Shown in pieces: positions 36,811 to 46,500 of a DNA stretch of 64,000 nt. This DNA is from Mesorhizobium sangaii (GTDB lineage Bacteria > Pseudomonadota > Alphaproteobacteria > Rhizobiales > Rhizobiaceae), in the NCBI RefSeq assembly GCF_014207355.1, contig NZ_JACHEF010000002.1:1-64000 (forward strand), in the 5' to 3' direction. A program made the translations under genes and the position numbers. The notes beneath the pieces were generated by a model. It made no database searches and had not been told where the DNA came from. It was given only the letters and a program-made list of their open reading frames with translations. Numbering within the stretch: position 1 is the stretch's first letter; each line of letters starts with the position of its first letter.

Positions 36811-37783
36811 CACCACACCGCTTTCTTCGCATCTGCCATCGCCTCCAGCTCGGAGACTGGCATCAGCAGTTCTAGTCAGGGTTCCATCACTTCTGCTTCG
36901 TGTCAACGCGCTCCGCTCGGGGGATTCTCTCAACGCTAATCCAATCAGGCGCTCGGGGTAATCTCGCAGACCATCTCGCTCGAAGAGTAGGCTCGTCAAA
37001 TAGGGTCGTGACAAAATTCGAGCGTCGACGCCCTTTGAAGGGTAGCCGCGCCGGTTAAGCGGCCATGTTGTTGCGGTCAAAGTGCACACCGGCGCGGCAG
37101 GTTGGCCCCTAGTGGGGGATCCCAGAGGCCGCAGTGAGACTAACACTGCTGCTGCTGCTGCCGGTATTATGCCGAGGTATACCGGCCTAGCCGTTTGGAC
37201 AAACCTTCTAAACCAGCCCAACTAACGTCGGGGGCCCCAACTGCATCTCTCGTTGCAGTCACATTGGGGCTCGTACGGCTGGGATGCCCAGGACAACTTG
37301 GCGGGAAGTTGGGGTAGCTTAGGCAGGTCAGTGTGCAAAGCTTCGGCTGCCGTCCGAGCGGGGATCAAAAGGGCGGCAAAATGACGCGCTCATAGTGCGA
37401 ACACGGGCACAAGAATCCATCTCGCCTGACTGAAGCTGTTCTGGACAGGGATAGATAGCGACGAGCGCTCGTCATCGGCGCGCTGCTGGTCGCGGTGGGC
37501 GGCAAGTGTTACCGTTTTCGTGCCCACATCTTCCCAGGTGGACCTCTGCCGCCTCGGCCGTATGCTGGGCTCACTCAGGCGAACTCAGCTGGGAGAATGC
37601 TTGCGATAAAGTAGACCGCGACTTGTTCCCCTGCCCCACGGCTGGAAGACGGTGAACCGCCACACGTTCTGGATCCTGAAGGCCTCTTGACGAGCCCCTG
37701 GATGGCACGAAGACCGCACCAGTGGAATTCGCCGTCGAGCGCGTCTTTGAATGCGGGTCTCCTTAGCTGATTAGCTGACCACC
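36811..37783. other. Leader region of the hybrid kinase; no gene
   Basis: Between 36811 and 37221 the kinase frame is open but not family-like. At 37161-37200 there is a 35-40-base element shared with the upstream regions of the soluble histidine kinase (39341-39380) and its remnant (about 48196-48235). Its minus strand carries CGGCATAATA, a possible -10 element. A run of five CTG triplets (37147-37161) adjoins it. From 37221 to 37783 I see nothing supported. Confidence 0.45.
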
Positions 37784-38101
37784 TCACCGGTGGAGTGGTT
37801 GACGTATCTCTGCGGCTTCTCGAGAATCGCTGGGGACTGGACCTGCGGGAAATCCATATTGCTGCAGCATACCACGGGTACTTCTATCCCGTCGGAGTTT
37901 TAAGGTGCGCTGGCTTGGCTCAGATGGCTTGGGGAATTGCGCCGCAGTAATGAGCTTAACAGGCGGCCAGGAGCCACCCCAATCATTTGCGAGAATCCGC
38001 CATGGGGTGTTTGCCTTGGTGTCTTCCCAACACATCTCTGAGCAGAAGTAATACTGGACGGGTCGCCCGTAAAAAACGCGGCAGCATGTTATACACATCA
38101 T
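37784..38101 (-). CDS. Small Cys-rich ORF, possible zinc-binding protein
   Basis: 105 codons. The first 30 residues hold CITCC followed by FCSEMCW, a four-cysteine layout fit for one zinc. The rest is ordinary. AAGGT lies 11 bases before two tandem ATGs. No family is recognised and there is no neighbour in the same direction close by. It may be a real small gene or a decayed end of one. The region from 38102 to 38494 has no gene. Confidence 0.35.
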   Translation of the reverse strand: MMCITCCRVFYGRPVQYYFCSEMCWEDTKANTPWRILANDWGGSWPPVKLITAAQFPKPSEPSQRTLKLRRDRSTRGMLQQYGFPAGPVPSDSREAAEIRQPLHR

Positions 38102-38494
38102 TGTAGTAGTACCTTCACATATTCAGCGAGCATCGGACGGACCGAGCAGCGACGAGCGGCGTGTCTTTTTGGGGCAAACCAATAGCCCTTCAGTGTGGGA
38201 GTTACTGAGGCTGCCTTATGCCGCCGCTGCCGATTTCATGCCGGCATCGGGGTTCGTCACTGGGCCATGAGGCAGACCGAATCGGGCGACCTCTTCACAG
38301 GCGGGCATTGACTTGCCTATCGTCGAAAGTTGCGCAGGAGAGGCAGCGCCGGTTCCGATTCAACCCGAATCTTGCGCCGTGCTGATGCAGGGCCTGGGCC
38401 GCGCATGTAATGAAGTTCCGGCCGGTAGCTTGGGACCAAGCACTCCCAAAGCGCCGTCAGGCATCTTGCGAGCAGAGCAGAGACATCCATGATG

Positions 38495-39283
38495 CTATTC
38501 CCCTTCCCGCCTATTGCCAGCTCCTTTGCTCGAACTCGCCCACGTTGCGGGCAGCCACAGATCGATGGTGGTGCCATGTCGGTGCTTGCTGGTCATCGAG
38601 AGCCCGCCCCCCAGACTTTCCACGATCTGCCTGACGGTCGCCAGGCCGAGACCGGTTCCGTTTGTCTTTGTCGAGAAATTCGGCTGGCCCGCCATTTTGA
38701 GCGTCCAGTCGTCCATGCCAACGCCGTTGTCGCTAACGGAAAGCCGGATCATCCGTTTTGGCAAAGTCTTTTGGCTTGAAGGCGGAAACGCCAAGTCAGC
38801 AGCAATGATAAGGTCACCGCCAGCAGGCATGGCGTCGCGTGCGTTCAAAACGAGATTGAGAAGAGCTCGTTCGACGAGCTGCTGGTCGATTATGGCCGGT
38901 GGAAGCCGGTCCGCTATTTCCAAGGTCAATCTGATGTTTGGTAAGAGGACGCTCGCAAGCACGAGTTCGAGATCCGCGAGCAGCTGGTGCATATCTGTTG
39001 GTTCGGGCATTGCCGGCCTCGGGTTTGCAAAGTCGATAAGTTGCCGGGCGAGAATCTTCGCCCGAAACGCGCAGTAGATGGCAGCATCGATTTTTCCGAG
39101 CTCTCTGCGCGTGCTATCGCGGCGGAGCTGCAACTCTTCCAAGATATTCACAATTGGGGTGAGCAGATTGTTGAAATCGTGAATGATCGATGAGAGCAAC
39201 AGGCGCGGGTCGATTTGCATATAAGGAGCTTCCGATCCACGTGAATCGCGGTCACTGGATTGCGAGGCATTATATTCTAACAT
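38495..39283 (-). CDS. Soluble histidine kinase without a visible sensor domain
   Basis: About 262 residues from the ATG at 39283, where AGGAGAG precedes the start by four bases. The phospho-acceptor box is IIHDFNNLLTPI, followed by an ATPase domain (LVERALLNLVLNARDAMPAGG; LSVSDNGVGMDD; TGLGLATVRQIVESLGG). The HDFNN form belongs to hybrid-type kinases related to FixL/RcsC groups. There is no sensor, so the input must come from another protein. Divergent from a tetR gene across 237 bases. An internally deleted copy lies at about 48.05-48.24 kb. Confidence 0.85.
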   Translation of the reverse strand: MLEYNASQSSDRDSRGSEAPYMQIDPRLLLSSIIHDFNNLLTPIVNILEELQLRRDSTRRELGKIDAAIYCAFRAKILARQLIDFANPRPAMPEPTDMHQLLADLELVLASVLLPNIRLTLEIADRLPPAIIDQQLVERALLNLVLNARDAMPAGGDLIIAADLAFPPSSQKTLPKRMIRLSVSDNGVGMDDWTLKMAGQPNFSTKTNGTGLGLATVRQIVESLGGGLSMTSKHRHGTTIDLWLPATWASSSKGAGNRREGE

Positions 39284-39340
39284 GCTTCTCTCCTGACCTT
39301 TCGGCACTACTCCAATGACAGCAAACAACACAGCAACGGG

Positions 39341-39380
39341 TCCCGCTATTATGCCGACGTATAAACGGCTACCCTTTTGG
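39341..39380 (-). promoter_or_regulatory. Conserved promoter element before the soluble histidine kinase
   Basis: It matches 37161-37200 over about 35 bases and 48196-48235 over a shorter core. On the minus strand the conserved part reads TATAC(G/C)TCGGCATAATA. It lies about 60-100 bases before the ATG at 39283. CATAAT could be a -10 box. In the first two loci it is also translatable into similar residues (Y-G-I-I), so a coding relic cannot be excluded. Confidence 0.5.
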
Positions 39381-39435
39381 CCCATCGACTGACCTGAATC
39401 GACGTCAGGGCGTCGGTGAAGGTTCGGCGGTCAAT

Positions 39436-39485
39436 TTTCATATTGAACCACTGAGTCAAATCGACTATATAGTCAATATGACAAT
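39436..39485. promoter_or_regulatory. Operator of the TetR gene at 39521
   Basis: A perfect palindrome GACTATATAGTC (39463-39474) sits inside wider arms TCATATTGA (39438-39446) and TCAATATGA (39473-39481). It ends 36 bases before the tetR ATG, the usual place for an autoregulated TetR operator. A diverged copy is at 24040-24089. Confidence 0.6.
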
Positions 39486-39520
39486 GGCGCAAGGCTGCAA
39501 TGCAACAAGGACATAACGGA

Positions 39521-40135
39521 ATGGCAAAGATCGATTTAGCGCGCAGGGCGGAGATTGGCCGCGAGCGGCGGGCCCGGACTAGGGCGCAGATTCTGGAGGC
39601 CGGTGCGTCACTGCTGGCGGAGAAGCCCCCTGAAGGCCTTACGATAGATGCGCTGGTCGAGGCAGCTGGCGTCGCCAAGGGTACGTTCTACTATCACTTT
39701 CAGAGCATCGATGAACTGGCTGCCGCGGTGGGCGCCCGCCTCGGGGAGAGCTTTGATGAGCTGCTGACGCCTAGTCGAATCGAGCTGAAGGATCCGATTG
39801 ACCGTCTGTCGTTCGGGTTTGCGCAATTCCTTGAAAAGGCGAGTTCCGATACCGGATGGGCGCGACTTGTCGTTCAGAGCGCGCAGTCCCCCACTGAATT
39901 CGGCCGGGGTGTTCGCGCCAATCTCAAAGCGGACATCGCCGAAGCACTCGTCCAGGGCCGGATGAGCCTGCAGGACGTGGAGCTCGCCGTCGACATCGTA
40001 ATGGGCATATGGCTGCAAGTGACTCGTGGGATTCTCGAGCGTGGCACCCGACCCGAACTGACACGCCAAGCTGTCGAGGCGGTGCTGAGAGCCCTTGGTA
40101 TGACGAGAGCAACCAGTTATTGCGCTGAGGAATAA
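39521..40135 (+). CDS. TetR-family transcriptional regulator
   Basis: About 204 residues from ATG 39521 (AAGGA ten bases upstream). N-terminal helix-turn-helix: RARTRAQILEAGASLLAEKPPEGLTIDALVEAAGVAKGTFYYHFQSIDEL. The ligand domain is not recognisable beyond the fold. Downstream lies a frameshifted ethD gene in the same direction, about 510 bases away with nothing between. Confidence 0.85.
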   Translation: MAKIDLARRAEIGRERRARTRAQILEAGASLLAEKPPEGLTIDALVEAAGVAKGTFYYHFQSIDELAAAVGARLGESFDELLTPSRIELKDPIDRLSFGFAQFLEKASSDTGWARLVVQSAQSPTEFGRGVRANLKADIAEALVQGRMSLQDVELAVDIVMGIWLQVTRGILERGTRPELTRQAVEAVLRALGMTRATSYCAEE

Positions 40136-40646
40136 CCATTGGAGTTTGCAACGTCTTTTCTCACGCTTTCCCGGAGTTTCCGCCGACGTGTTGCGACTGG
40201 GCGACCTCTGCCTACGAATGGCAGTAGACACTGTGTCGAAAGCCTGAGGGCGTTAGTTCTAGAGCTCGCTATCCAATGGGTTAGGCAACGCGCTATGCGT
40301 GGCATAAATACCGTTGGTGGCCGGGTAACACCGGGGCGTCACGGAGACCATCGACAGTCCGCTCCTGCCAATCCGGACTTACAGATCAGCCGGCTAATCG
40401 GCCGGCGGACGGCTGGTCCGCTCATGCCGCACTCAGATCATTTTCGTCGCCGAGGGTATTCTCAATGGCAGCGCTATCAAGTTCAAGCATCTTCAAGGCA
40501 AAGCATGAACATACTTGATCGCGTGTAGCCGGTTAGGCGCGGATCATGCGCGGTTTGCCGAGACCCTCGAAGGCAGTAGTATGACCTCGGGATCATCATC
40601 CGTTGGATGTTGATTGGACCGTCAGCAGCGAATTTGGGAGCGAACG
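40136..40646. other. No gene seen
   Basis: This 511-base stretch has only short ORFs without ribosome sites or family similarity. The right end carries the GGGAGC site of the ethD-like gene. Confidence 0.4.
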
Positions 40647-40947
40647 ATGATCAAGCTCACTGTGCTATATGGCAATCCCACTGACCCGGCCGCATTCGAG
40701 AATTACTATACGGCGACGCACATGCCGCTCGTGGCGAAGATGTCTGGTGTCCTTCGCCATGAGAAAGCGAAAGTTGTGGGCACGCCCACTGGCGACAAGC
40801 CGCCCTACCATCGGATGTTCGAGGCCTGGTTCGAAAGCGAGACGGCATTGGGCGCTGCATTGGGTTCGCCCGAAGGAAAAGCGGTCGTTGCCGATCGCGA
40901 ATTTTGCCACCGGCGGGGTGACGATTCTAGTCTCGGCGGTTGAATGA
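40647..40947 (+). pseudogene. EthD-family protein, frameshifted near the end
   Basis: From ATG 40647 the frame reads the EthD fold (KLTVLYGNPTDPAAFENYYTATHMPLVAKM; EAWFESETALGAALGSPEGKAVVAD). Near 40895 the frame slips: the family ending ANFATGGVTILVSAVE is found one frame over, with a stop at 40947. EthD proteins are small ferredoxin-like-fold dimers associated with ring-cleavage or ether-degradation pathways. Read as it stands, the last 15 residues are wrong (stop at 40943). A single-base error would restore a normal protein of about 100 residues. Confidence 0.7.
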
Positions 40948-41260
40948 GCGCCAGACCCGATCTAGCGCCCAAGGCAGCCTATATAGCTTTGAGGGATTAT
41001 CACGCTTACCTCGGCGGTCCGAACCCGGTCCTTCAGAGTGATTGGGGCGTGACCCTGTTCACAGCCGCTTCGAGTGTCAGCTGTGCTTGGCGGCTGTTGG
41101 GGGTGATTGCCAGGCCACGCAGGCTGACGATGCCAGCAGTGCTAAATGGCCGCGATGAATGGCAGTAGAATTGGATGGATGCCGCCTCAGGCTGCGATAC
41201 GCCGTGGGAGCCACGCGCCGGCCGGCGGGCCGCTGATCATGACCAGCCCGTTGAAGGCGA

Positions 41261-41488
41261 TCAGGCGCAAATCATCTGGAAGGCCTTATCTTCCGGGACG
41301 GGCCTCCCAGACCTTCTCGATGAACTGCATACGGCGACACGCGCCTCGGGCCAGATGGCGTCCTCCATGGTGATCAGTTGGCCTGCCGTTGCCAGGGTGA
41401 AGCTGTTGCTCACCTCAATCTCGGGGATCGCCTCGGCTATCTTTTCGAGCAGCAGGCGGGCGAATTGTACGTTCGGCAGTTGGCTCAT
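41261..41488 (-). CDS. Hypothetical small protein, possibly decayed
   Basis: 75 codons: MSQLPNVQFARLLLEKIAEAI and a sheet-like ATAGQLITMEDAIWPEARVAV stretch look like real protein. The last 25 residues are Ser/Arg-rich and look out of frame. CAGG lies before the ATG. It overlaps the end of the next upstream ORF by 74 bases. Not recognised. Confidence 0.35.
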   Translation of the reverse strand: MSQLPNVQFARLLLEKIAEAIPEIEVSNSFTLATAGQLITMEDAIWPEARVAVCSSSRRSGRPVPEDKAFQMICA

Positions 41489-41696
41489 GTGAAAACCTGC
41501 TCATCTCAGCCCGACCGGTGCGGCCGGGCCCGGTTGATCCTCGCGAACTAGCTTCGAGCGCAACGAGTTGAGCAACCAGATCTTTGAGCTCTCCTGGCAG
41601 CGGCTTTCGCACCGTCGGCAAATAGTCGTCAGTCAGCTGCTGGCCGATAGCATTCAATAAAGCGTGCATTGACGTAGTGTGGATTGGCGCGGTCAT
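41415..41696 (-). CDS. Small protein, NepR-like pattern
   Basis: 93 codons with an excellent AAGGAG site. Residues 12-45 (LLNAIGQQLTDDYLPTVRKPLPGELKDLVAQLVALE) resemble the core helices of NepR anti-sigma factors of the general stress response: IG..L...Y......P.P..L..L...L. No phyR, ecfG or histidine kinase partner lies next to it. The Arg/Gly-rich tail is probably disordered. The family is suggested by pattern only. Confidence 0.45.
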   Translation of the reverse strand: MTAPIHTTSMHALLNAIGQQLTDDYLPTVRKPLPGELKDLVAQLVALEASSRGSTGPGRTGRAEMSRFSHEPTAERTIRPPAARKDSRGDPRD

Positions 41697-41738
41697 GGCG
41701 TTTCTCCTTGTTGTGCCCTAGTCTAGGTTCTTCGTTTT

Positions 41739-41786
41739 GTAGGCAACAATATTCCCAGAGCTGTAGGCAACAATATTCCCAGAGCT
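41739..41786. repeat. Perfect 24-bp tandem duplication
   Basis: Bases 41739-41762 and 41763-41786 are identical. They lie 43-90 bases upstream of the NepR-like ORF on the minus strand. On that strand each unit contains GGGAATATTGTTGCC. It may duplicate a promoter or operator element, or be a recent slippage event. From 41787 to 42049 I see no gene. Confidence 0.7.
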
Positions 41787-42049
41787 GAAACTGATCTATT
41801 GTACAGAGGTTGAGCCGCACACAATATGCGTATGGGTAACATATACCTAGGTCTGAACTGGCGGCGTGGGGAGCCGGGCTCGGGAGTCAGGAATAGCGTT
41901 GACGCGGTCTGTCAACAATGACCATCCTTCGCCCGAAACGCCGCAAGATGGCTTCACAATTTTCCTTGCTTGGATGACAAAGCGGATCCGGCTCTGAGCA
42001 CGCCGTTCCAGCCTTGACCGGCCGATTAGGCATCACAGGTATTGCAATT

Positions 42050-42262
42050 TCATCGCCACGCGGCCCGCCACGAATTACTGACGGTGATCCACACCTGGTT
42101 GGCTCCCGCGCAGTCGTCTTGAACGCTCCACCCATGGATCATGAAATCGACCCCGCTTTGACTTGCAGCGGAGAAAGTTTGTTGCGATGGCAACTGACGG
42201 ATGGCCGGGGCAACAAAAACCAAGGTTGCGCTGGCAATGAACTCTCGGCGATCGATTATCAT
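42050..42262 (-). CDS. Small Tat-exported protein, unknown
   Basis: About 70 residues. It opens with DRREFIASATLVFVAPAI, a twin-arginine signal, and has a short mature part with GVDFMIHGWSVQDD and QVWITVSNSWRAAWR. The start at 42262 overlaps the stop of the TPR gene by ATGA. Its very short mature region of about 45 residues is unusual for a Tat substrate, which is normally folded before export, so a cofactor-bound peptide or a partner subunit is possible. Not recognised by name. Confidence 0.6.
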   Translation of the reverse strand: MIIDRREFIASATLVFVAPAIRQLPSQQTFSAASQSGVDFMIHGWSVQDDCAGANQVWITVSNSWRAAWR

Positions 42263-43403
42263 GCGGCTGCTCCTTCCCATTCCTCGGAATGTGACTTCGC
42301 GAGACGCGACGACCGAAAAGGAGTGGCGCTTCCCCATTGCTTCATGGCCTCTGCGAAGATTTGAGATGCGGCTTCCATATCGCCGGCGTTCAATGCGATA
42401 TCGTGAGCCTGCTCGAAGGCGCGCAGCGTCGGGCGGTTCGTCATGTTGACGCGCGCCAGGTCGAGCGCTCGGCGCCAATTGTTACCGCTTCCGGCATAGA
42501 ACTCGGCACCGTGATCGGCATATGCGAGCAAGTGCCGTTCAAGAAGAGCCTCGAACCAAACTGGGCGGCCTGCATCTGCACTTCTGCTTCGGCATATCTT
42601 TTCTGCAAAGCCAGCACGTCAGCGAGGCGCCAACGCACTTCGGGATCGCCGCCCGAGATGGCCGGGATCAGTAGGGCCTCCGCATCCCCGGCTCGACCGC
42701 TGGACGAGTATATTTCCGCCAAGTGCACGCGTGCTTTGGTGTAGCTCGGCAAGTAGCCTATGGCTGTCCGATACCAATGCGCCGCGCGGTCGATTTCGGG
42801 CTCAGGAATGAGTTCTCCCCAAAGCATGCCCAGCTGAAAGCAAACCCAGGCCACCGGGAATGGCGAGACGTCCCGATAGACCTCCAACGCTTGCCCATAA
42901 ATGCGATCGGCGTCGGTGAATTCGCGTAAATCCGCCAGCAGCGCACCCAGCGCCACCAGATCTTCTATTCGACCGGATTGTCGTGCGGTCTCGCGTCGCT
43001 CATCCAACACCTTGTCCAGATTCGCGCCGCACGCCTGATCGACATTCAAAAGCATGCGATTGACATCAGTTGACAGGGCTCCGCCGATGTCGGCTCGAGC
43101 GAGGAAGTGCCTCGCCTCCGCAAAGCGATGCATCATCGAAGCCACCTGGGCCTGGATCAATGCAGTGCGTGCCGAAGCCGCCTCGACTTGGGCGAGTTGC
43201 CCCACCAAGGCCTCAAGCCGATCCAGCGCTTGCACGTCGCCAACGAACTGCGCCGTCAACTGCTCGTGTTCGACCACGGTCTCCGCGACCCCTTCCCGCA
43301 GCGGATCTGCAAAGAAGCGATTCCACGATCGCCGGCGCGCGCTCTCCAAATTGATGACAGCAATTTCGCCGTCGGTCGTCTGCAGTTCCAGAGCTTCAAA
43401 CAT
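42259..43403 (-). pseudogene. TPR-repeat protein, one frameshift
   Basis: The frame from 43403 reads a TPR protein (FTDADRIYGQALEVYRDVSP; AAHWYRTAIGYLPSYTKARVHLAEIYSSSGRAGDAEALL; YAEAEVQMQAAQF). Near 42560 it shifts. The family C-terminus (FEALLERHLLAYADHGAEFY; RALDLARVNMTNRPTLRAF; NAGDMEAASQIFAEAM) continues in another frame to 42259. Together it matches the TPR protein at 9.2-10.3 kb. Unshifted, it would be about 380 residues and translationally coupled to the Tat protein after it. Sequencing error or recent inactivation are both possible. Confidence 0.75.
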
Positions 43404-43465
43404 TTGCCACCTAGAAGCGCGACTTCAGGCTTCCGAGCCCCGTCTTGAACAGCGTCGAAGGCGAT

Positions 43466-43495
43466 GGCGAGCTACGGTGCCCTCCGTGGCTCGCC
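43466..43495. terminator. 12-bp hairpin between the RND pump and the TPR gene
   Basis: GGCGAGCTACGG (43466-43477) pairs with CCGTGGCTCGCC (43484-43495) with one G-U pair and a six-base loop. It sits just after the pump stop on the minus strand. There is no T-run, so it is either Rho-assisted or a 3' stabiliser. Confidence 0.55.
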
Positions 43496-43501
43496 GTTCT
43501 A

Positions 43502-46500
43502 CTATGCCTGCAGCACAAGGTTTCCTGTCTCTGCAGTCTCAGCGGCGACCGAAGCCTGACCGGGTTCTCTGATCCGGAACCAGGCGACATATAGAGCCGG
43601 CAGGAAGATCAGAGTCAGCACCGTCGCGACGAGGAGGCCGCCGATGATCGCGAAGGCCATTGGGCCCCAGAAGACAGTCGGCGCGATGGGCACCATGCCG
43701 AGCGTGGCGGCAGCTGCCGTGAGCAGGATGGGACGCGTCCGGTGGATCGTAGCTGTCACCACGGCCTCCCATGGGTGTTTGCCGGTCCCCCTTTCGGTCT
43801 CGATCTGATCGATCAGGATGACCGAGTTGCGCGCGATCATGCCGGTCAGCGCCAGCACGCCGAGGATCGCGACGAAGCCGAGCGGAGCCTGCGCCAGGAG
43901 CAAGGCCGCCACCACGCCGATCATGCCGAGTGGTGCAACGCTCAACACCAGGAACATGCGCTGGAAGCTCTGGAGCTGGAACATCAGGATGGTCAGCACC
44001 AAAAGCCCCATGGCCGGCAGCACGGCCATGACCGAAGCTTGGGACTTGCCGCTCTCCTCCACTGAACCTCCGGTCGCGATATGATAGCCGCTTGGAAGTG
44101 TCGCAGCGAATGTGTCGAGTTGTGGCTGAATGGCCTTGACCGCCGTGGATGGCAGCACGCCCGGCATCACGTCGGCCTGCACGGTCAGGGTTGGCACACG
44201 ATCGCGCCGCCAGACGATTGGGTATTCCTGGGAATAGTCGAAGCTTGCGATCTGCCTGAGGGGAACCACCTGCCCGCCCGGCAGAGGTATCTGCAGCGAG
44301 CGAAGCGACTCAAGAGACGTTCGCTGTGTCTGTTCGGCGCGTGTGACGACGTCGATCAGGTAAATGTCGTCGCGAACCTGTGTCACTGTCGTGCCGGACA
44401 CGACGGCGTTGAGCGCGGTCGCCACCACCGCGGAACTGAGCCCCAACTGCCTCGCCTGATCCTGGTCGACGTGGATACGCATGACCCGAGAGGGCTCGAC
44501 CCAGTCGAAGTTGACGTTGCGCACGCCCGCAGTCTTGCCCACTACATTGGCAAGCTGCATGGCAATCTTGCGAACCTGCTCGGGGTCCGGCCCGTCCACT
44601 CGGTATTTCACCGGCCAGCCCACGGGGGGCCCGAGCTCCAGCGGATTGACTCGCGCAACGACCTGCGGGAAACGCGTTGCCAAGGCCTTCTCAAGGCGCG
44701 CGCGCACCTGCTCGCGTTCCTTAAGGCCCTTCGTCACGATGACGGACTGCGCGAAGAAGGGATTGGCCAGGGCCACGTCGAGCGGCAGATAGAAGCGGAT
44801 GGCACCCTGACCGACATAAGTCGAGAAATGCTCGACATCCGGATCGGCGGCAACAATCTCGTCGAACTGTTGCACCACGTCGCGTGTCGCCAGGATCGAG
44901 GCATTGTCCTGCAGCTTCAAATCCACTAGGAGCTCGGGCCGATCGGAGGAGGGAAAGAACTGCTCCGGGATGAGGCGGGTCCCGGCCAGGGCTGCCGCGA
45001 ACAGGCCTGCCGTTACAAGGATGGTGATCCACTTGGCCCGCATCGCAGCCAGCAGGAAGCGCTTGAATAGGCGCATGGGGGCGCTCAGCACTTCACTATG
45101 GGTATGCTTGGGCTGAGCCAAAAGCGCAACGCCGATCACCGGCGCAAAGAGGCCCGACACCACCCACGACGCGAGCAGAGATAGTGCCACCACGGCAAAC
45201 AGCGAGAACGTGTATTCGCCTGCGCTGCTGCGCGCGAAGCCAACGGGCACGAAGCCCGCAACGGTGACCAGCGTCCCTGTAAGCCGCGGCATTGCGGTCG
45301 AGGCGTAGGCGAAGACGGCCGCCGTCGGCTTGTCGTCGCCGCGCTCCAGACGGCTCACCATCGTCTCGACGGTGATCATGGCATCGTCCACCAACAGGCC
45401 GAGAGCGATGATGAGGGCGCCGAGCGAGATGCGTTGCAGGTCGATGCCCAAGACCATCATCGCCGCGAAAACGGCTGCGAGGACCAGCGGGATAGAGATA
45501 GCGACGACGGAGCCGGCGCGGAAGCCGAGGCTCAAAACGCTCACAATGAGCACGATAGCGATCGCCTCCACTAGTGCTTCCATGAACTCGCCAATTGCGT
45601 GGTGGACCGTCTCAGGCTGATCGGCGACCATGGTGGGTTCGATGCCCACCGGCAAATCCTTCTTCAGTTCCTGTATCGTCTCCTCGATGTTGTGGCCGAG
45701 CGCCAGCACGTCGCCGCCCTCGCGCATGGAGATCCCGAGGCCCAAGCCGGGCTTCCCGTTGATGCGGAAAATCGGGTCCGGCGGGTTGGCGTCCTCGCGT
45801 CGCACCTGAGCGATGTCGGCGAGGCGGATTATGCGATCACCGACGGCGAAATTGACCGCGAGGATATCCTTCTCGGACTTCAGCGCACCGCTTACCTGCA
45901 GTTTGACCCCTTCCTGATCGGTAACAATTTCGCCGGAGGGAACCACAACGTTCTGAGCCTGCAATGCCGTCGTCAGGGTGTCGGCCGTCAGGCCGTAGCC
46001 GGCGAGCTTTTGAGGCGAGAACTCGATGTAGATGCGTTCAGGCTGGGCGCCGATCAAATTGACCTTGGCGACATCGGGCACCTGCAAGAGTCTCGAACGA
46101 ATGTCTTCCACGTAGTCGCGCAATTCGCGATTGGAGAACCCGTCGGCGGTGAAACCATAGATGATGCCATAGGTATCGCCGAACTCATCATCAGCGACCG
46201 GGCCGATCACGCCCTGCGGCAAAGTCAGCTCGATGTCATGCACCTTCTTGCGCACCTGATACCAGGTATCGGTGACCGTTTTCGGAGCCGTGGAACCCTT
46301 CAGATACACGAAGACCGTCGATTCTCCGGCCTTGGTGTAGCTCTTCAGGTAGTCGAGATGCGGCGTCTCCTGGAGCTTGCGCTCCAAGCGCTCGGTAACC
46401 TGGTGTAGCGTATCGTCGAGGGTCGCACCCGGCCATCTTGCCTGCACCACCATGGTCTTGATGGTGAACGCGGGATCCTCGTTGCGGCCCAGTTGCATAT

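Noticed and set aside
37147..37161. CTG triplet run as a repeat element
   Set aside because: Only about five units; probably chance in high-GC DNA.
36811..37221. N-terminal extension of the hybrid kinase to 37221
   Set aside because: The extra 137 codons have no domain similarity and overlap a promoter-like element; ATG 36810 fits the family start.
40944..41373. Plus-strand ORFs 40944-41168 and 41146-41373
   Set aside because: No ribosome site or domain; they run opposite to better-supported minus-strand ORFs.
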